Shown: positions 1-11,077, counted from the stretch's first letter. The stretch: DNA of 64,000 bases from Melitaea cinxia (GCF_905220565.1 NC_059396.1:15581706-15645705); one strand, 5' to 3'. Translations and numbers: made by a program. Notes: a model not told the origin generated them from the sequence alone.

Positions 1-215
1 AATAACCGCTTTTTACATACATATACCAAAATAACATTTATTTTTAATTTTTTGTCTTTCTGTCTGTCTGTTTGTTCCGGCTACTCTCTTAAACGGCTGG
101 ACCTAGATGTACTTAATAAGGAGTAACTTTGGCTACTTTTATTTTAGAAATTTATTTATTTTATAACTCTGCAATCTGAACAATAACTTTTTGTTAAATT
201 CCACGCGGACGGACT
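1..215 (+). mobile_element. Helitron-type repeat fragment
   Basis: A fragment of an interspersed family that recurs at 8816-9840 (-), 29707-30015 (-) and 49318-49815 (+). Shared marks are a TCTG microsatellite leading into TTTGTTCCGGCTA, a stretch about sensing an ACGG-rich core, and a 3' part ending in CCACGCGGACG. In the better-preserved copy at 8816 the element ends in CTAG after a GC hairpin, the Helitron 3' signature. Here the true ends are missing. It has no coding capacity. Confidence 0.5.
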
Positions 216-675
216 CAATTTGAAATAAAGAACAATGCAAAATGAGTTAAAACCTGAACTGACTTAGTCCATTAGTGTCACACAGCTGGCTATTCTCTTT
301 CTACACAAGAGTGGTAAGCGTACAAACCCAGATCCGTTGCTTCTTGCTGGTGCACAAAAGCTAACACCCAGATCAATCAATCATACATAATTTTAAATAC
401 AAGCGGTTTTGTCAACTCTACATTAGAACGGTTATCGTCGTATGTCGTTTTATGGTATAAAAAAATAGGATTACTAACTTAATTTAAAAGTGTATTTAGT
501 TTAAATTTTTTATTAATATTTTTGGTGCAATCTTTACATTTTTAAAAAATATTAATAAAATTGCTTTCTATTAATTTGGTAGATTGCGGTTTTTGGGGTG
601 TCTCTTATTCCTTATACGGCGCTGTCAAAAAAAAAATGAGATAAAATAGCTGTAAGTTTATAAGTCTATGTGCTT
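216..675. other. AT-rich intergenic stretch, nothing recognised
   Basis: I see no exon, RNA gene or clear repeat. Short open frames here lack coding character. Confidence 0.4.
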
Positions 676-885
676 CAGCCTGTAATATCCCACTGCTGTG
701 CATAGGCCTCTTTCCCCATCTAGGAGAAGGAACCGAACATAATCCACCACGCTGCTCCAGTTTGAGTTGGCGGATATATTCCCTACTATGAGTAACGATC
801 ATTATCTGGTGTACATGATAACAATCGGGACCAACGGCTTAACGTGCTGTCCGAGACACGGTGGGGAGTCGGATTTTTTAAAATT
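676..885 (-). mobile_element. SINE fragment (tRNA-headed lepidopteran family)
   Basis: The body of a SINE read on the minus strand. It shares CCCACTGCTG, AGGCCTCTTTCCCCAT and the GGCGGATATATTCCCTACTA block with copies at 1297-1490, 3375-6850 (split), 19040-19372, 30185-30525 and 37556-37860. This copy lacks the tRNA-like head that the complete copy at 30185 shows. Confidence 0.7.
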
Positions 886-1296
886 AAGGTTAAATACCTA
901 CATATTATTAAAACAGAATTGAGGTAACTTAAAAAAATGGAAAGCTTTTTAGGTATTCTTAACCAACTTGCCAAATACATTAAAAATTTTTTTTATATAA
1001 GCCGTCTACAAGTTTATCGTCCTAGACTAATCCGACCTCGCAGAGTCAGTGACTTCTTTTTGGGACAAGGTTTCTGTAATAATATATTGAGAAAAATATT
1101 CGCAGCTGTCATTAAATAAATCGAAAATTTATATTAAAAAGTCTCAAAGAGATAAATCATATTATTTTTCGCATTAGTATTAGTGATAAAGAATTGTGAA
1201 TTTTTCTTTTGAGCATCGATTACATTACTCGTATTCATTCAATTGTTGCTGAATGCTAGAGATTCTAAATGCATTCATTCTATGAGATGTTACGTT

Positions 1297-1490
1297 TCAG
1301 CCTGTAATATCCCACTACTGGGCATAGGCCTCTTTCCCCATGTAGGAGAAGGATCAAAGCTTAATCCATCACGCTGCTCCAATGCGGGTTGGCGGATATA
1401 TTCCCTACAATGAGTAACGATCGCTATCAGGTGTACATGATAACAACCGGAACCGACGGCTTAACGTGCTCTCCGAGGCACGGTGGGGAA
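1297..1490 (-). mobile_element. SINE fragment, same family
   Basis: A second body-only copy of the family described at 676-885, again on the minus strand, ending near the block CTCCGAGGCACGGTGGGG. The two copies lie about 600 bp apart in the same direction. Confidence 0.7.
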
Positions 1491-2031
1491 ACCCACAATA
1501 TATGTATGAGTGTGAGATGTATGAGAAGACAATAAGTACTTTATTCTTTTTAAGTTTTGATTAGTAAAATATATAATACTGTAATTTTATTGCTATATAC
1601 ATATGTTACGTTGAGTTATTTTTTTCTGTATTTTATTAAAGTATTTTTTATTCCGTAACGGTTTTTATAGGAACTAGTGTTCGCAAAAAAAAACCGTTAA
1701 AAAAAATAATAAAAAAAAAACCGTTTTTAATTTTTTTTTTATTTGATTATAGACAAAAGAGTAGGTATAATACGAGTTATGCGTGTGTCAAAGACATGCT
1801 AATGTGTCTAATGTTTTTTTAATTGATTTAATATACTTTTATGCATAATTAAAAAAAATATTAGCATTCTGCGCTCCTACTCTATAATATATAATATATA
1901 TAAACTATAGGTAAGTGTGCGAAATTTCATACTCCTCCGTCCGCGCAATTTTCGTATAAAGGGGTACAACCGTACAAAGTTTTTCCTACACGTATTATCT
2001 ATATATTAATACGTGAAGCAACAACCCATTT
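1491..2031. other. AT-rich spacer with an A/T homopolymer cluster
   Basis: Contains A-runs and a T-run around 1686-1740 arranged almost as an inverted repeat around AAAACCGTT. No gene was recognised. Confidence 0.4.
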
Positions 2032-2357
2032 TGCTGTGTGGTTACGGCACTAAAGAATATAGCCTGCCCCTCTCTTCCCGTGGGTGTCGTAAGAGGCGAC
2101 TACGGGATAACACAGTTCCACTACCACCTTAGAACTTAAAACACCGACCGATAGCGGGATAACTATCCAACTGCTGGGTTTGAAATACACAGGCCGAAGA
2201 CAGGCAGCAGCATCTTCGGCGCGACAAAGCCATCCCTGCGTTCACCAACCCGCCTGGCCAGCGTGGTGACTATGGGCAAAACACGTGAGTTCACGCTATG
2301 TTTGGCGCGCACTTGTGGAGGCCTATGTTCAGCAGTGAACAGTGGCAGGCTGAAGTG
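2032..2357 (+). mobile_element. RTE-derived short retroposon
   Basis: About 330 bp starting TGCTGTGTGGTTACGGCAC and passing through CCCGTGGGTGTCGTAAGAGG, GACTATGGGCAAAACACG and GGAGGCCTATGTTCAGCAGT to AGGCTGAAGTGA. Copies lie at 8366-8700 (-), 11078-11190 (+), 34146-34491 (+) and 47409-47605 (+). Its 5' and 3' parts match the two ends of the RTE-type LINE at 3579-6490 and 20767-21225, so it looks like an internally deleted, non-autonomous derivative. Confidence 0.75.
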
Positions 2358-2389
2358 AGTGATGGAGCAAGGTCCAGGGAGTACGGTTC

Positions 2390-3190
2390 ATGTCATAGAC
2401 ATTCCAATTGAAGCTCCTCTAATTTGGTAACCGTCTGTTGTGCAGTGCGTGGTCTAGCGTTGTCCTGAAGCAGCAGTGGCCTAGAGCGATTGACTATAGC
2501 CTAGGTTGTTTAGCAATTAGCTTTTCCATCATGGTTTGCAGTTGCTGATAATTGACATCTACCGTAATCGTTTGGCCAGATTTAAGAAAGCTGCAGTGAA
2601 CGCACCGGCACTAGTCCACCAAACGCCCACAAGTATCTTTTTTTTGAGTAAATTTTCGCTTGAGGCAGGATTTGGCTGGCTCGTCAGGGTTCAGCCATTG
2701 CGATGAGAGCTTCCGATTATCGTACCTGATCCACTTTTCATCACATACGATTTAAAATTCATTTATTATTGTGTCGGTTGAGTAATGTAACCTAGCAGTC
2801 TAAGCGTCTTTGTCAGTTTACTACACTTAATTCATGAGGTACTCACCTTTGAAGCTTTTTTACCTTCTCAATTTGCTTCAAGTGGATTAAAACAGTTTTG
2901 TTACTAACACCGCAGCCTGCAGTTAACTCGGATGTGGTTTGTGATATACCACAATTCCTTTTTTCTTCCTTTTTCCTTTTCCTCGCCTTCAATTCTTCAT
3001 TATCAACTTTGGTCTCCGGCCGTCCATGGAGCTTGTTCTGCAGGTCAAAATTTCCAGAACGAAAACGTTGGAACCAAAAAAGCACTGTGTTTGCTTTTGC
3101 GACACCGCAGCCATACACATCATTAAAGCCGTTTCTGCAGCACTGGTGCCACTGTAGAACTCGTACTCGTAAATAACACGATATTTTTAG
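2390..3190 (-). pseudogene. mariner (Tc1/mariner) transposase, degenerate
   Basis: Read on the minus strand this is a decayed mariner transposase. The 5' part (about 3118-2843) has the helix-turn-helix region, with FWFQRFRSGNFDLQNK followed by GRPET and SNKTVLIHLKQIEKVKK. The middle (about 2760-2560) has the conserved stretch around KWINYDNRKLSSQW, GVWWTSAGALHC and TITVDVNYQQL. The part that should carry the second catalytic aspartate (QDNARPH in relatives) has decayed near 2470. Frames shift several times, so no protein is made. Family: DD34D mariner, judged from these blocks. Confidence 0.8.
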
Positions 3191-3374
3191 TTTTCCATTT
3201 TGTAAACTGAGTTACGCAAAGATGAAAAACAAAAGAGGAAAAAACAAATGAATTACGGTTTGAGAAATGCATGAGTAAATATAAATATAAATTTGAATTT
3301 GGAATTCTTAACCAATGAGGAAATATTTGAGATCAAAGAGGCCAGTACGACAAAACGTCAATTTCATATGTAAG

Positions 3375-3451
3375 GCCCCTAACAAGTGCATTGTTGGAGC
3401 TTGATTCACTACGCTGCTCTACAGCGGGTTGGCGGATTATTTACGTACCAC
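3375..3451 (-). mobile_element. SINE copy, left half (split by a hAT element)
   Basis: The left half of a minus-strand SINE of the 676-885 family, up to GGCGGATTATTTACGTACCAC. The right half resumes at 6766. The last eight bases, CGTACCAC at 3444-3451, are repeated at 6766-6773 as the target duplication of the inserted element. Confidence 0.8.
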
Positions 3452-3578
3452 CAGTGGCGTAGCGTGGTTGTCGGCCGCCCGGGGCGGAAGAAAATTTTGC
3501 CGCCCCCTTATTTAGGTATTTCAATTTAAAGTATACTAAAACTTACGTAGCTGAGTGGCTACGACATATAGAATTTAG

Positions 3579-3639
3579 CCACCCCCTTTCATCCCGTGGG
3601 TGTCGTAAGAGGTGACTAAGGGATAGAAAAGTTCCAATA
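3579..3639 (+). mobile_element. RTE-type LINE 5' end, left piece
   Basis: The first about 60 bp of the LINE or retroposon family (CCCGTGGGTGTCGTAAGAGG type), cut by an insertion. The sequence AAAGTTCCAATA at 3628-3639 recurs at 4669-4680, where the family sequence continues with the accession to CCGACCGATGGCGG. Confidence 0.7.
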
Positions 3640-4668
3640 ATAATAATAATAATAATAATAATGATAAAGCTTTATTTAATTCCATGCAAAATTCATCAAT
3701 CCTTATCTCAATTTGCCCAAATCAAAATTTCAATCAATTAAATAACAATACAAAATAATTAATAGTACTTATTAGATTTTATTAGATTAGTGATCATTAT
3801 TAAGACATACTATTTCATGTAAAATAAATAAATTAATCTAATATATAAAATTCTCGTGTCGCGGTGTTTGTAGTTAAACTCCTCCGAAAGGCTAGACCGA
3901 TTCTCATGAAGTTTTGTGTGCATATTGGGTAGGTCTGAGAATCGAACAACATCTATTTTTCATCCCCCTAAATGTTAACTGTAGTCCACCCCAATTTTTT
4001 TTTTTATTTTTTTTATTTTTAGATGAATTATTTATATTTGTATTTTTTATGATACATCATTAAAAAATACATACAACCCTAAATTTTCAACCTTCTACGA
4101 TCAACCCCTATATTTTATTTGTTAATTATAAACTTTATTTTTTTTTGGCAGGATTTTTTTATTTATTTTGTCATGACTTAGAATAAAAAAAATTATATTA
4201 CTCTTAATTTTCAACCTTTCTACGATCAAGCCCTATTTTTCCATCGCAATTTTTATTTTTTATTATTTTTAATAATTTCCTTAATTGTGATTTTTTTCTC
4301 AATTCAATTTGATCTCCTGCCTTCGCCGGTCGATAACTATTAATCGATCAGTTATCCCCGCTAGAGGTCTACATTACGTTGTCACCTCTCATCCAGCAAA
4401 CATCACGGGGATGACAATAATGCCGGTCTCCTGTCTTACTCACTATACTGTTTTCGGCCATTGTTTTTTTTTGGTTTTATTTGTGTACCGATCGTAGTAG
4501 TGACTGTTATACGTATTATTTTAATTTTTCTGTGCACTAAATAAAGCATACTTTCATTGTCTACAACGCTTTCGTTTATAAGTAAATCCCCGCACACTTA
4601 TATTATAGTAGATAGTTTATTGGCAAAACAACGTTTGCCGGGTCAGCTAGTTAATAATATGAAATAGC
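3640..4668 (-). mobile_element. Retroelement insertion with (TAA)n tail
   Basis: Inserted DNA bounded by a perfect 12-bp direct repeat, AAAGTTCCAATA (3628-3639 and 4669-4680). It opens with a (TAA)n tract, as expected for the reverse-complemented tail of a non-LTR element, then AT-rich DNA. It contains the Helitron at 3837-4650. No coding sequence was recognised in the part outside the Helitron. Confidence 0.6.
3837..4650 (+). mobile_element. Complete non-autonomous Helitron
   Basis: The 5' end is TCTAATATATAAAATTC, and the 3' end is a hairpin (GGCAAA and TTTGCC flanking ACAACG) followed by GGGTCAGCTAG. The element sits between A (3836) and T (4651), the usual Helitron AT target, with no target duplication. 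It is 814 bp with no Rep/helicase frame. Related pieces occur at 35342-35440 (5' end) and about 11540-11593 (3' end). Confidence 0.75.
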
Positions 4669-6490
4669 AAAGTTCCAATACCACTGTGGAACTAGTGAAG
4701 CCGACCGATGGCGGTATAGCCATCCTACAGCTAGCTTTTTAAATACACAACCAAAGACGAGTAGCAGCGTCTTCGGTGCGACAAAGCTAGCCCTGTGGTC
4801 ACTAACCCGCCTGCCCAGCGTAGTGACTATGGGCAAAAACCCTCATGAGTTCGCGGTAGAATTTTAGGCCCTCAGTTCTCGGTAGCCCCACTATTCCCGG
4901 CTACAGCAGCGGCCGCGGTAACGGTGGGGCGAAGGGTGCTGAGGATCACCGGGATACGGGAGGCTGCCACTCAAAACTACAGGTACTACGTACCGGTTAC
5001 GTATAATGGAGGCATGTTACGGCTGGACCACAACCTTACCGAACTGGAAGTAAAATCGAGTCTTAAACTTAAACTTAAGTGAAGTATACTGGGGTTGTCT
5101 GAAGTTTGAAGAGAGGGCGAAGACACGATGATCCTGGACTCCGGGCTCTTGTTCTGCTTCCGCGAAGGTGGCTTTCCCAAGGTGGCGTCGATTTTCTGGT
5201 CCACAAGACTTTCACTAACAACGTTGTGGAAGTCTTGTACTTAAACTCACTGACAGGTACTCCCTAGAAGTGATACAGCTCTATGCGCCGACCTCAGCAC
5301 AATCTGACAATAAAGTCGAAGCCTTGTATGACGATATTACTAGGGCCATGCATGGGACTACTTCGGCCTTCTACAACGTTGTTATGGGAGACTTCAACGC
5401 TAAAGTGGGAATACAAGACCGCGACGAATCGAGGATCGGACCACACGGGTAGGGGCACAGGAATCGCAGGAGGCAGATGCTCGTCAACTACTACGAGTCA
5501 GAGGGGCTCTTCTTGATGAATTCAATTTTTTGAGAAGAAGCCCCAAAGGCGGTGTACCTACATGGCAAAGCCCCAACACTATGATGAGGAACGAGATAGA
5601 TTCATCATAGCGGATAAAAGGCATATATTCAGAGATGTCTCCTTGGTTAATTGGTTTAACACTGGCAGTAACCACCGGCTATTGCGGAGTACTTTAAATA
5701 TATACCTCCGAAAAGAGCGGGCCCGCTTAGTGAAATCTACTCTCCGACGTACGCTGCCCCAATTACTATGTGGCTCCGAGCAGTTTCAATGGGAACTTCA
5801 AAACCGATTCGATTCGCTGGAAACTACTGGCAACGTGGAAGAGATGACCGACAACGTGGTGAAGACGGTGTGTACACTAGGTCGTAGGCACTTTCCGCCG
5901 ACGAAGTCAACAAAGCAGTCCAACTCTCTTCCGAAGCCTTGGATCTAATGTGGCGGAGGCGCGAGTTGCTCACTGCTCAAGCAGCTTCGCCAGAACAGAG
6001 GGCTCTTTCCAAGAAGATACGAAAACTTGTACGCCAAGACCTCCACTGCTCAAATACGAGAGAGATTGCTACTCTGATTGAGCAGAATAGGGATGACGTA
6101 GTTACGACTGAGCTACTTAAAGCCACAGGGCGACCTGCCCTAAAAGTCTTGGCGAGACTCTTTCACGCCGTCACCCACCGAGGTACCACGCCAGAGATGT
6201 GGTCCAGTAGTGTGTTTGGTGCTGTTCTTTAAGAGAGGTGACAAGTGTCTGTCAAAAAATTACACATCGATCTCACTTCTGAGCCATATCTATAAGCTGT
6301 TTTCGAGTGTTGTTACGAATCGTCTCGCCAGAAGACTCGACGAATTTCATCTACCGGAGCAGCGGGGTTTCGAAATAACTACAGCACTGTAGACCACATC
6401 CATACTGTTCGGTGGATTATACAAAAGACAGAAGAATATAATCAGCCGCTGTGTATGCCATTTGTGGACTACGAAAAAGTCTTCGACTAT
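4669..6490 (+). pseudogene. RTE-type LINE, degenerate (endonuclease and reverse transcriptase)
   Basis: This continues the LINE 5' region (to about 4850), then a 5' leader and broken frames. An apurinic-endonuclease block lies at about 5270-5450, with VIQLYAPTSAQSDNKVEALY and the catalytic-type motif MGDFNAKVG. The block at 5595-5690 has ERDRFIIADKRHIF and NHRLLRSTLN. The reverse transcriptase start lies at about 6235-6480, with NYTSISLLSHIYKLFS, LPEQRGF and MPFVDYEKVFD. Several frameshifts and stops, and loss of everything after the first RT motifs, make it dead. Clade assignment to RTE is from these motifs. Confidence 0.75.
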
Positions 6491-6765
6491 TGCTTCTCAA
6501 AATGGAAAAACAAAAATACTGTTTATCCAAATGTTTTGGATTAAGTTTTAAAATAGCCTAGCAATTAATATTTTTTTTTGTATTAATAAGTGAATTTGAT
6601 GTAATTTTTTTTTATTATTTCACTTTATACGTAGCGAAGCACGTACCGGGCCGCTAGTATTTACTAATTGTTTTTATTATTTAAGTGTTGTTCAATTTTG
6701 CCGCCCCCTAAAAAGTGCCGCCCGGGGCGGGCCGCCCCCCCCGCCCCCACTACGCTACGCCACTG

Positions 6766-6850
6766 CGTACCACGAATAAAGCTCGCTATCAGGTAACTGT
6801 GATAACAATCTGAGCCGACGGCTTAACATAATTTTCGAGCCACTATTGAG
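6766..6850 (-). mobile_element. SINE copy, right half
   Basis: The continuation of the SINE interrupted at 3451: AGCTCGCTATCAGGT and GAGCCGACGGCTTAACA match the other copies in order. Confidence 0.75.
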
Positions 6851-6904
6851 ATCCAAAGGGCGCACCCACCCAGCACTGTACCCAAACCAGAAACACAAGT
6901 TTAT

Positions 6905-7060
6905 AAACATACTAGCGTCCCGTCCCGGCTTCGCACGATTGCATAAACTATCAGTGTTCCTCTACTATATTATGCATGTATTGTAGATATAAACCTACCT
7001 GTAGGATTCACTATATTTACATACTAAAGAAAACCGCGTCAAAATCTAATAATGAAGTAT
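6905..7060 (-). mobile_element. Helitron-like fragment
   Basis: Starts ACTAGCGTCCCGTCCCGGCTT, which read in reverse is a GC-rich hairpin followed by CTAGT. It continues with CTCTACTATATTATGCATGT and CGCGTCAAAATC, shared with the decayed copy around 42672-43980. Confidence 0.5.
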
Positions 7061-7810
7061 CTACTCTGAACAGGAATCGAATCTGTGACCACTGGCGTTA
7101 AGGCAAAATCTCGCATTGACATTTACAGTTCTACCGGTACCATTTTCATTATTATTTTTTTGTAACTGTAAAATTATATGTACGTGTACGTGTTGTTATG
7201 CTCATGAAAGTGAAGCAGTAGACGGAAACGCTGATGAAACTTATTTAGCAATTATTATAAAAGTAACCGTGCGTTTTAAGTCAGTAAACAATTGTAGAAT
7301 GAGTACAAAAAGGTAATACAAACATTAAAGATGAGGATAATCACATTATGTCCAATGTTGCCACCGCTGAGACATTAAAAAGAATATAAACGAATATAGT
7401 TTAAACGCTACACACATGTTATTATAATAATTTATTAATAGACAATATAATGTGTACTTTATAATAAATTGTACGTGTAAGTGTATGAAGTCATCGACCT
7501 GGACACATTTGATGTGCCATGCTTTGGAAACGTCGAGGCTTAAGCCGAAGTTGAACGACCGACCTCGGGATCGTGGTGCAAGGTAATAATTGATACACGT
7601 GCATTAAGGGTTTCTATTCTAAGTACATAAATAAAATAATGATGAACTCTGTACATTGTTATATTCGATCTGTTTACATTTTTATTGCTTAGCACGCGCA
7701 GTTTTTAATTTGAAAGCAAATTACATCGTAACTGGAGATTCAGATATGATTCAAAATAATAAGTTTATTTTGTATCTGTTATTTTGTTAAGTTTATTTTG
7801 GGTCTGTATA
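7061..7810. other. Intergenic, no gene recognised
   Basis: AT-rich DNA. GGAATCGAATCTGTGACC near 7073 looks like the reverse of a SINE B-box, but no SINE body follows. A 66-codon frame at 7116-7316 has no recognisable domain. Confidence 0.4.
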
Positions 7811-8365
7811 TAGGGTCATTGCGCCTGTTCGCGTCCACTTAGTGCAGTTGGCAAGTTTGAAGAAGAAAATAAAAATGTCCCCGCACTAATTTCTATGAAA
7901 AATTTATTTACTGTGTTCGTTATATAGTCTATTTAAAGATTAATTTTTAGTTTTGTTCGAAACGTCTTGTTATTATTTTATTTAAATACAAACTTCAGAA
8001 TTAGGCGATTTACCCAGTTTGCGTCCATTAAATCCAATTTGCGTCCACCCGCTGGACCACTTCGCGTCCACCAGCTTAGAAAAGGAATAAAGAGGTGATA
8101 TTTTTATGATAATGTAAAGAGAGGTTGGATTTTAATAATTTATTTATTGAAGAATTATAGTTATTTAAAAATCAACATATTAACATTAATAAATCACTAT
8201 AAAGAAAATAAAACACCTATTTATTCTTCTAAACATTGATAAAACTTAAAATTAAAAAACAAATTAGGTACCCATGTATTTAGTAAGTAAATAGTAATTC
8301 CACCTATAAAATTCAACAATTATCTGTTCTGTGAATTTTAAAGGAATGTAAGCAATCTAAAGGAT

Positions 8366-8700
8366 CAGCCTGCAATTACAATCACAGCAGCCTTTCGCAG
8401 TCGACTACTGGACATAGGCCTCGACAAGTTCACTCCTGTGTTTTGCCCATAGTCACAACGCTGGGCAGACAGGTTGGTGACCGCAGGGCTGGCATTGTCG
8501 TACTGAAGATGCTGCTGCCCGTCTTCAGCCTGTGTATTTCAAAGCCAGCAGTTGGATGGTTATCCCGCCATCGGTCGGCTTTATGAGTTCCAAGGTGGTA
8601 GTGGAACTATGTTATCCCTTAGTCGCCTCTTACGACACCCACGGGAAGAGAGGGGGTGGCTATATTCTTTGATGCCGTAAGCACACAGCACCACAAAGAT
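8366..8700 (-). mobile_element. RTE-derived short retroposon, reverse copy
   Basis: A minus-strand copy of the family at 2032-2357, from the AGGCTG 3' end at 8366 side to the GCTTACGGC start near 8690. It is nearly full length and sits inside the pogo-like element. Confidence 0.75.
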
Positions 8701-8815
8701 CAGCCTTGATTAATAATTATGGAAACAAAATACGAGGTGGACACATATCTCCATTCGCATTAAATATTAATAATACCGTTATGTTTTCTTCTTCGTTACT
8801 TGGTTTTATTTGATA

Positions 8816-9840
8816 CTAGCTGTGCTCGCGACTTCATCCGCGTGGAATTAAAAAAAAATATTGTTCTGTTCGTAAAATTAAAAAATAAATAAATTTCTAA
8901 AATAAAAGTAGCCTAAGTTACTCCTTATTACATTAGCTATCTGCCAGTGAAAGTCCCTTCAAAATCAGTCCAATGGTTTCAGTGATTAGCCGGAGCAAAC
9001 AGACAGACAGACAAAAATTCTTAAAATGTTTTTATTTATTTATTTATTTTATTTTCTCACATCTAATATTACAGGCATAACTCAATTCATTAGACATAGT
9101 AAAGGAGACAAAAAGCAAAAGGAAAAAAAAAAGTTAAACTATAATTAAAAAAGAATTAGCTGACTTAAGCATAATACTAAAAACAAAACAATGTAACATT
9201 AATAAATATAAAAACATTAAATTCAATTCTCATAACATATTATATACAAAGTAACTTTTGCGAATTCACTCCACGAACAAGAAAAAAGGTCTAGTGTGTC
9301 AGCCACCAAGTTCAGCGTTCTGACTGAACGAGCAAGGGGTCCGTTGCGCACTAGCTCGGTTCTGCCGTGGGGTACTGCAAATAAGCTCGGACGCCGCTTT
9401 CGTTGTAGATACCTATCGGGTACGCTCAAATCTATCCACTGCAGTAACCCTGGATTATTGACAACACCGCGGAATAATTTTAAAATATAAGTTGCCAGAG
9501 CCAGCTCTCTCCTAGTCTCCAACTTGTTGTATCGAACCATGCCCAATACAAACAATGTTGAATACATCAAGGGATACAAGGGATACACGCCATTAAGCCT
9601 AAGGTAAAGAAACCTGGTGAATTTATTTTGAATATGTTCCAGCATGAGACTGTATTTGACTTCATGTGGAGACCATACTACCGCATTATACTCAAGCTGA
9701 CTTCTTATTAGGGCATCATACAGTAAAGAGATTGCTTATTTTGGTATATGTACCATGTATAAATCAATATGCATTTAGTAAAAAGCTGTTACTTTAATAT
9801 TACAAACAGACACTCCAATTTTATTTATTTGTGTAGATAA
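8816..9840 (-). mobile_element. Helitron, interrupted by a LINE
   Basis: Read on the minus strand the element ends in a hairpin (CGCGGATGAAGTCGCG) followed by AGCTAG at 8816-8821. Its body (8816-9029) carries the TTAGCCGGAGCAAACAGACAG block. Its 5' part resumes at about 9736 with TTTGGTATATGTACC and TTACAAACAGACACTCCAA. An uninterrupted relative is at 29707-30015. Confidence 0.65.
9030..9735 (-). pseudogene. Jockey-type LINE 3' fragment
   Basis: On the minus strand 9645-9223 encodes about 140 residues typical of the C-terminal end of a Jockey/CR1-type reverse transcriptase: HIQNKFTRFLYLR, YPLYPLMYSTLFVLGM, LETRRELALATYILKLF and VPHGRTELVRNGPLARSV. A TTTA-rich tract at 9030-9060 is the reversed 3' tail. 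It is 5'-truncated, a normal outcome of target-primed insertion, and interrupts the Helitron. Confidence 0.7.
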
Positions 9841-9844
9841 GTTT

Positions 9845-10480
9845 TGTACCCTCTTGGTCTGCACCCACTGATTTTGTCCAATATCGGAATAGCATATTTT
9901 TTGCATAGGTGCTTGTCTTACCGATTTCCTCTTCTCTTGAATGTCATGCAAAACTTCCCTTAAATCTTCCTCTGTGTATGTTCTTTTTTTCTTCTTCTTA
10001 TCTGCAAAGAACTCATCTTAAACAGAAAAAAAATAAGAAAGAAATTACATATTTCATTCAAAGTAGAATAGGTATTAACTTGTAGTTATTAGTTTTATGT
10101 ATTAAACTTATAGAATTAATTTAAGAAATGGACGCGATTTAGTTTTATTATTAATCCCTTTAGGTATAGTTTGCGTCCATTGCGGACGCAAAGTGGAAGT
10201 TTTATAAATTCGGTGTAGTAGTTCGCGTCCACCTTATTTTAACTGTTAACTATAAAAAAAATAAGCAAATTCATAATTATTATAATTCCTTTTATCATAA
10301 CCAACGCCTAGAAACAGCTATGTATTCAAAATAGACATAAAATAATAAAAGACTTACCTTCAAACGAACCGCTGCCCACTATTTTCTTCTCATTATTCCG
10401 TGCCTTCGCGCTCTCTTGTTGAACAACTATTTTTTTTACCCGGGATTGCTTGGTCGCACAGAACTTTTGTCTATGCGTGC
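9845..10480 (-). pseudogene. pogo-like transposase remnant (HTH-psq)
   Basis: Two minus-strand coding pieces survive. The first (about 10480-10363) reads KIVVQQESAKARNNEKK and ends in a good donor, GTAAGT. The second (about 10018-9845) begins after an AG and carries KRTYTEEDLREVLHDIQEKR then KSVRQAP, the Psq-type helix-turn-helix that starts pogo/CENP-B-like transposases. The catalytic domain is missing, replaced by the Helitron. Confidence 0.65.
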
Positions 10481-10699
10481 GTGCCTCTTATACATTGAGG
10501 TATTGCCGGTAATTACTTTTCGACTTATTGGTGTCTTAGTATACTTAATTTCGAGACTTTTGAAACTGAGATCCGTAAAATGGACGCGAATTGGGCGGTG
10601 GACGCGAACAGGCGCAATGACCCTATGTTAACGTCTGTAAATATCTAAAAGAATATAGAAATAATTAACTTCTGCAGACACATAAGAGTAAAGAGATTT

Positions 10700-11077
10700 C
10701 AATCTTTTTAACCGACTTCAAAAAAGGATGAGATTACTCAATTCGACCGTACCGGATTTTACGATACTCGACCCCTAAGGGGGTAAAACGGGGGTTAGAA
10801 GTTTGTATGAACGTCCTATGTTTTTGAAGTAAGAGAGTTGAAATTTAAAATGTAAGCTCTATAGATGGTGAGAAGGTGTCCAAATAATGTATCTTTAGAA
10901 ATCAACTCGCTTTTGGGGTTAAAACGGGGGATGGTAGGTTGACACACTCATCACGAAATCTCCAAAGCTATAACAGCTATAAACTTGAAATTTGGCAGGT
11001 AGGTTTCTTATAAGACGTAGACATCCGCTAGGAACGGTTTTTATGAAACTCGACCTTTAAGGGGGTAAAACGGGGGT
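10700..11077 (+). repeat. Interspersed repeat (ACCGACTTCAAAAAAGGA family)
   Basis: Begins TTAACCGACTTCAAAAAAGG and contains two copies of AAGGGGGTAAAACGGGGG and the block TCACGAAATCTCCAAAGCTA. Related pieces are at 27235-27310, 35645-35850 and 38850-39250. The class is unknown to me. Confidence 0.55.

Larger units (their letters stand above)
3452..6765. mobile_element. hAT-superfamily element carrying further insertions
   Basis: The element begins CAGTGGCGTAGCGT at 3452 and ends ACGCTACGCCACTG at 6765, a perfect inverted pair extended by GC-rich subterminal GCCGCCCGGGGCGG on both sides. An exact 8-bp target duplication, CGTACCAC, lies at 3444-3451 and 6766-6773. Eight-base duplications and CAGTG-type ends fit the hAT superfamily. 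No transposase remains. The 3.3-kb interior is mostly other elements: an RTE-type LINE (3579-6490), an insertion at 3640-4668, and a Helitron inside that. Confidence 0.8.
7813..10623. mobile_element. pogo-like DNA transposon with nested insertions
   Basis: The element is flanked by TA (7811-7812 and 10624-10625) and has perfect 26-bp inverted ends, beginning GGGTCATTGCGCCTGTTCGC. TA duplication fits Tc1/mariner/pogo. Nine copies of GCGTCCA (either strand) lie in the outer parts: four on the left (7831, 8021, 8041, 8064) and five on the right (10129, 10173, 10225, 10581, 10599). They are likely transposase-binding repeats. On the minus strand it keeps remnants of a transposase with an HTH-psq domain. 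Inside are a retroposon (8366-8700), a Helitron (8816-9840) and a Jockey-type LINE (about 9030-9735). Confidence 0.8.

Noticed and set aside
3638..3665. (TAA)n array considered as a stand-alone microsatellite or CRISPR-like repeat
   Set aside because: It is the tail of an inserted retroelement; there are no spaced direct repeats anywhere that look like a CRISPR array.
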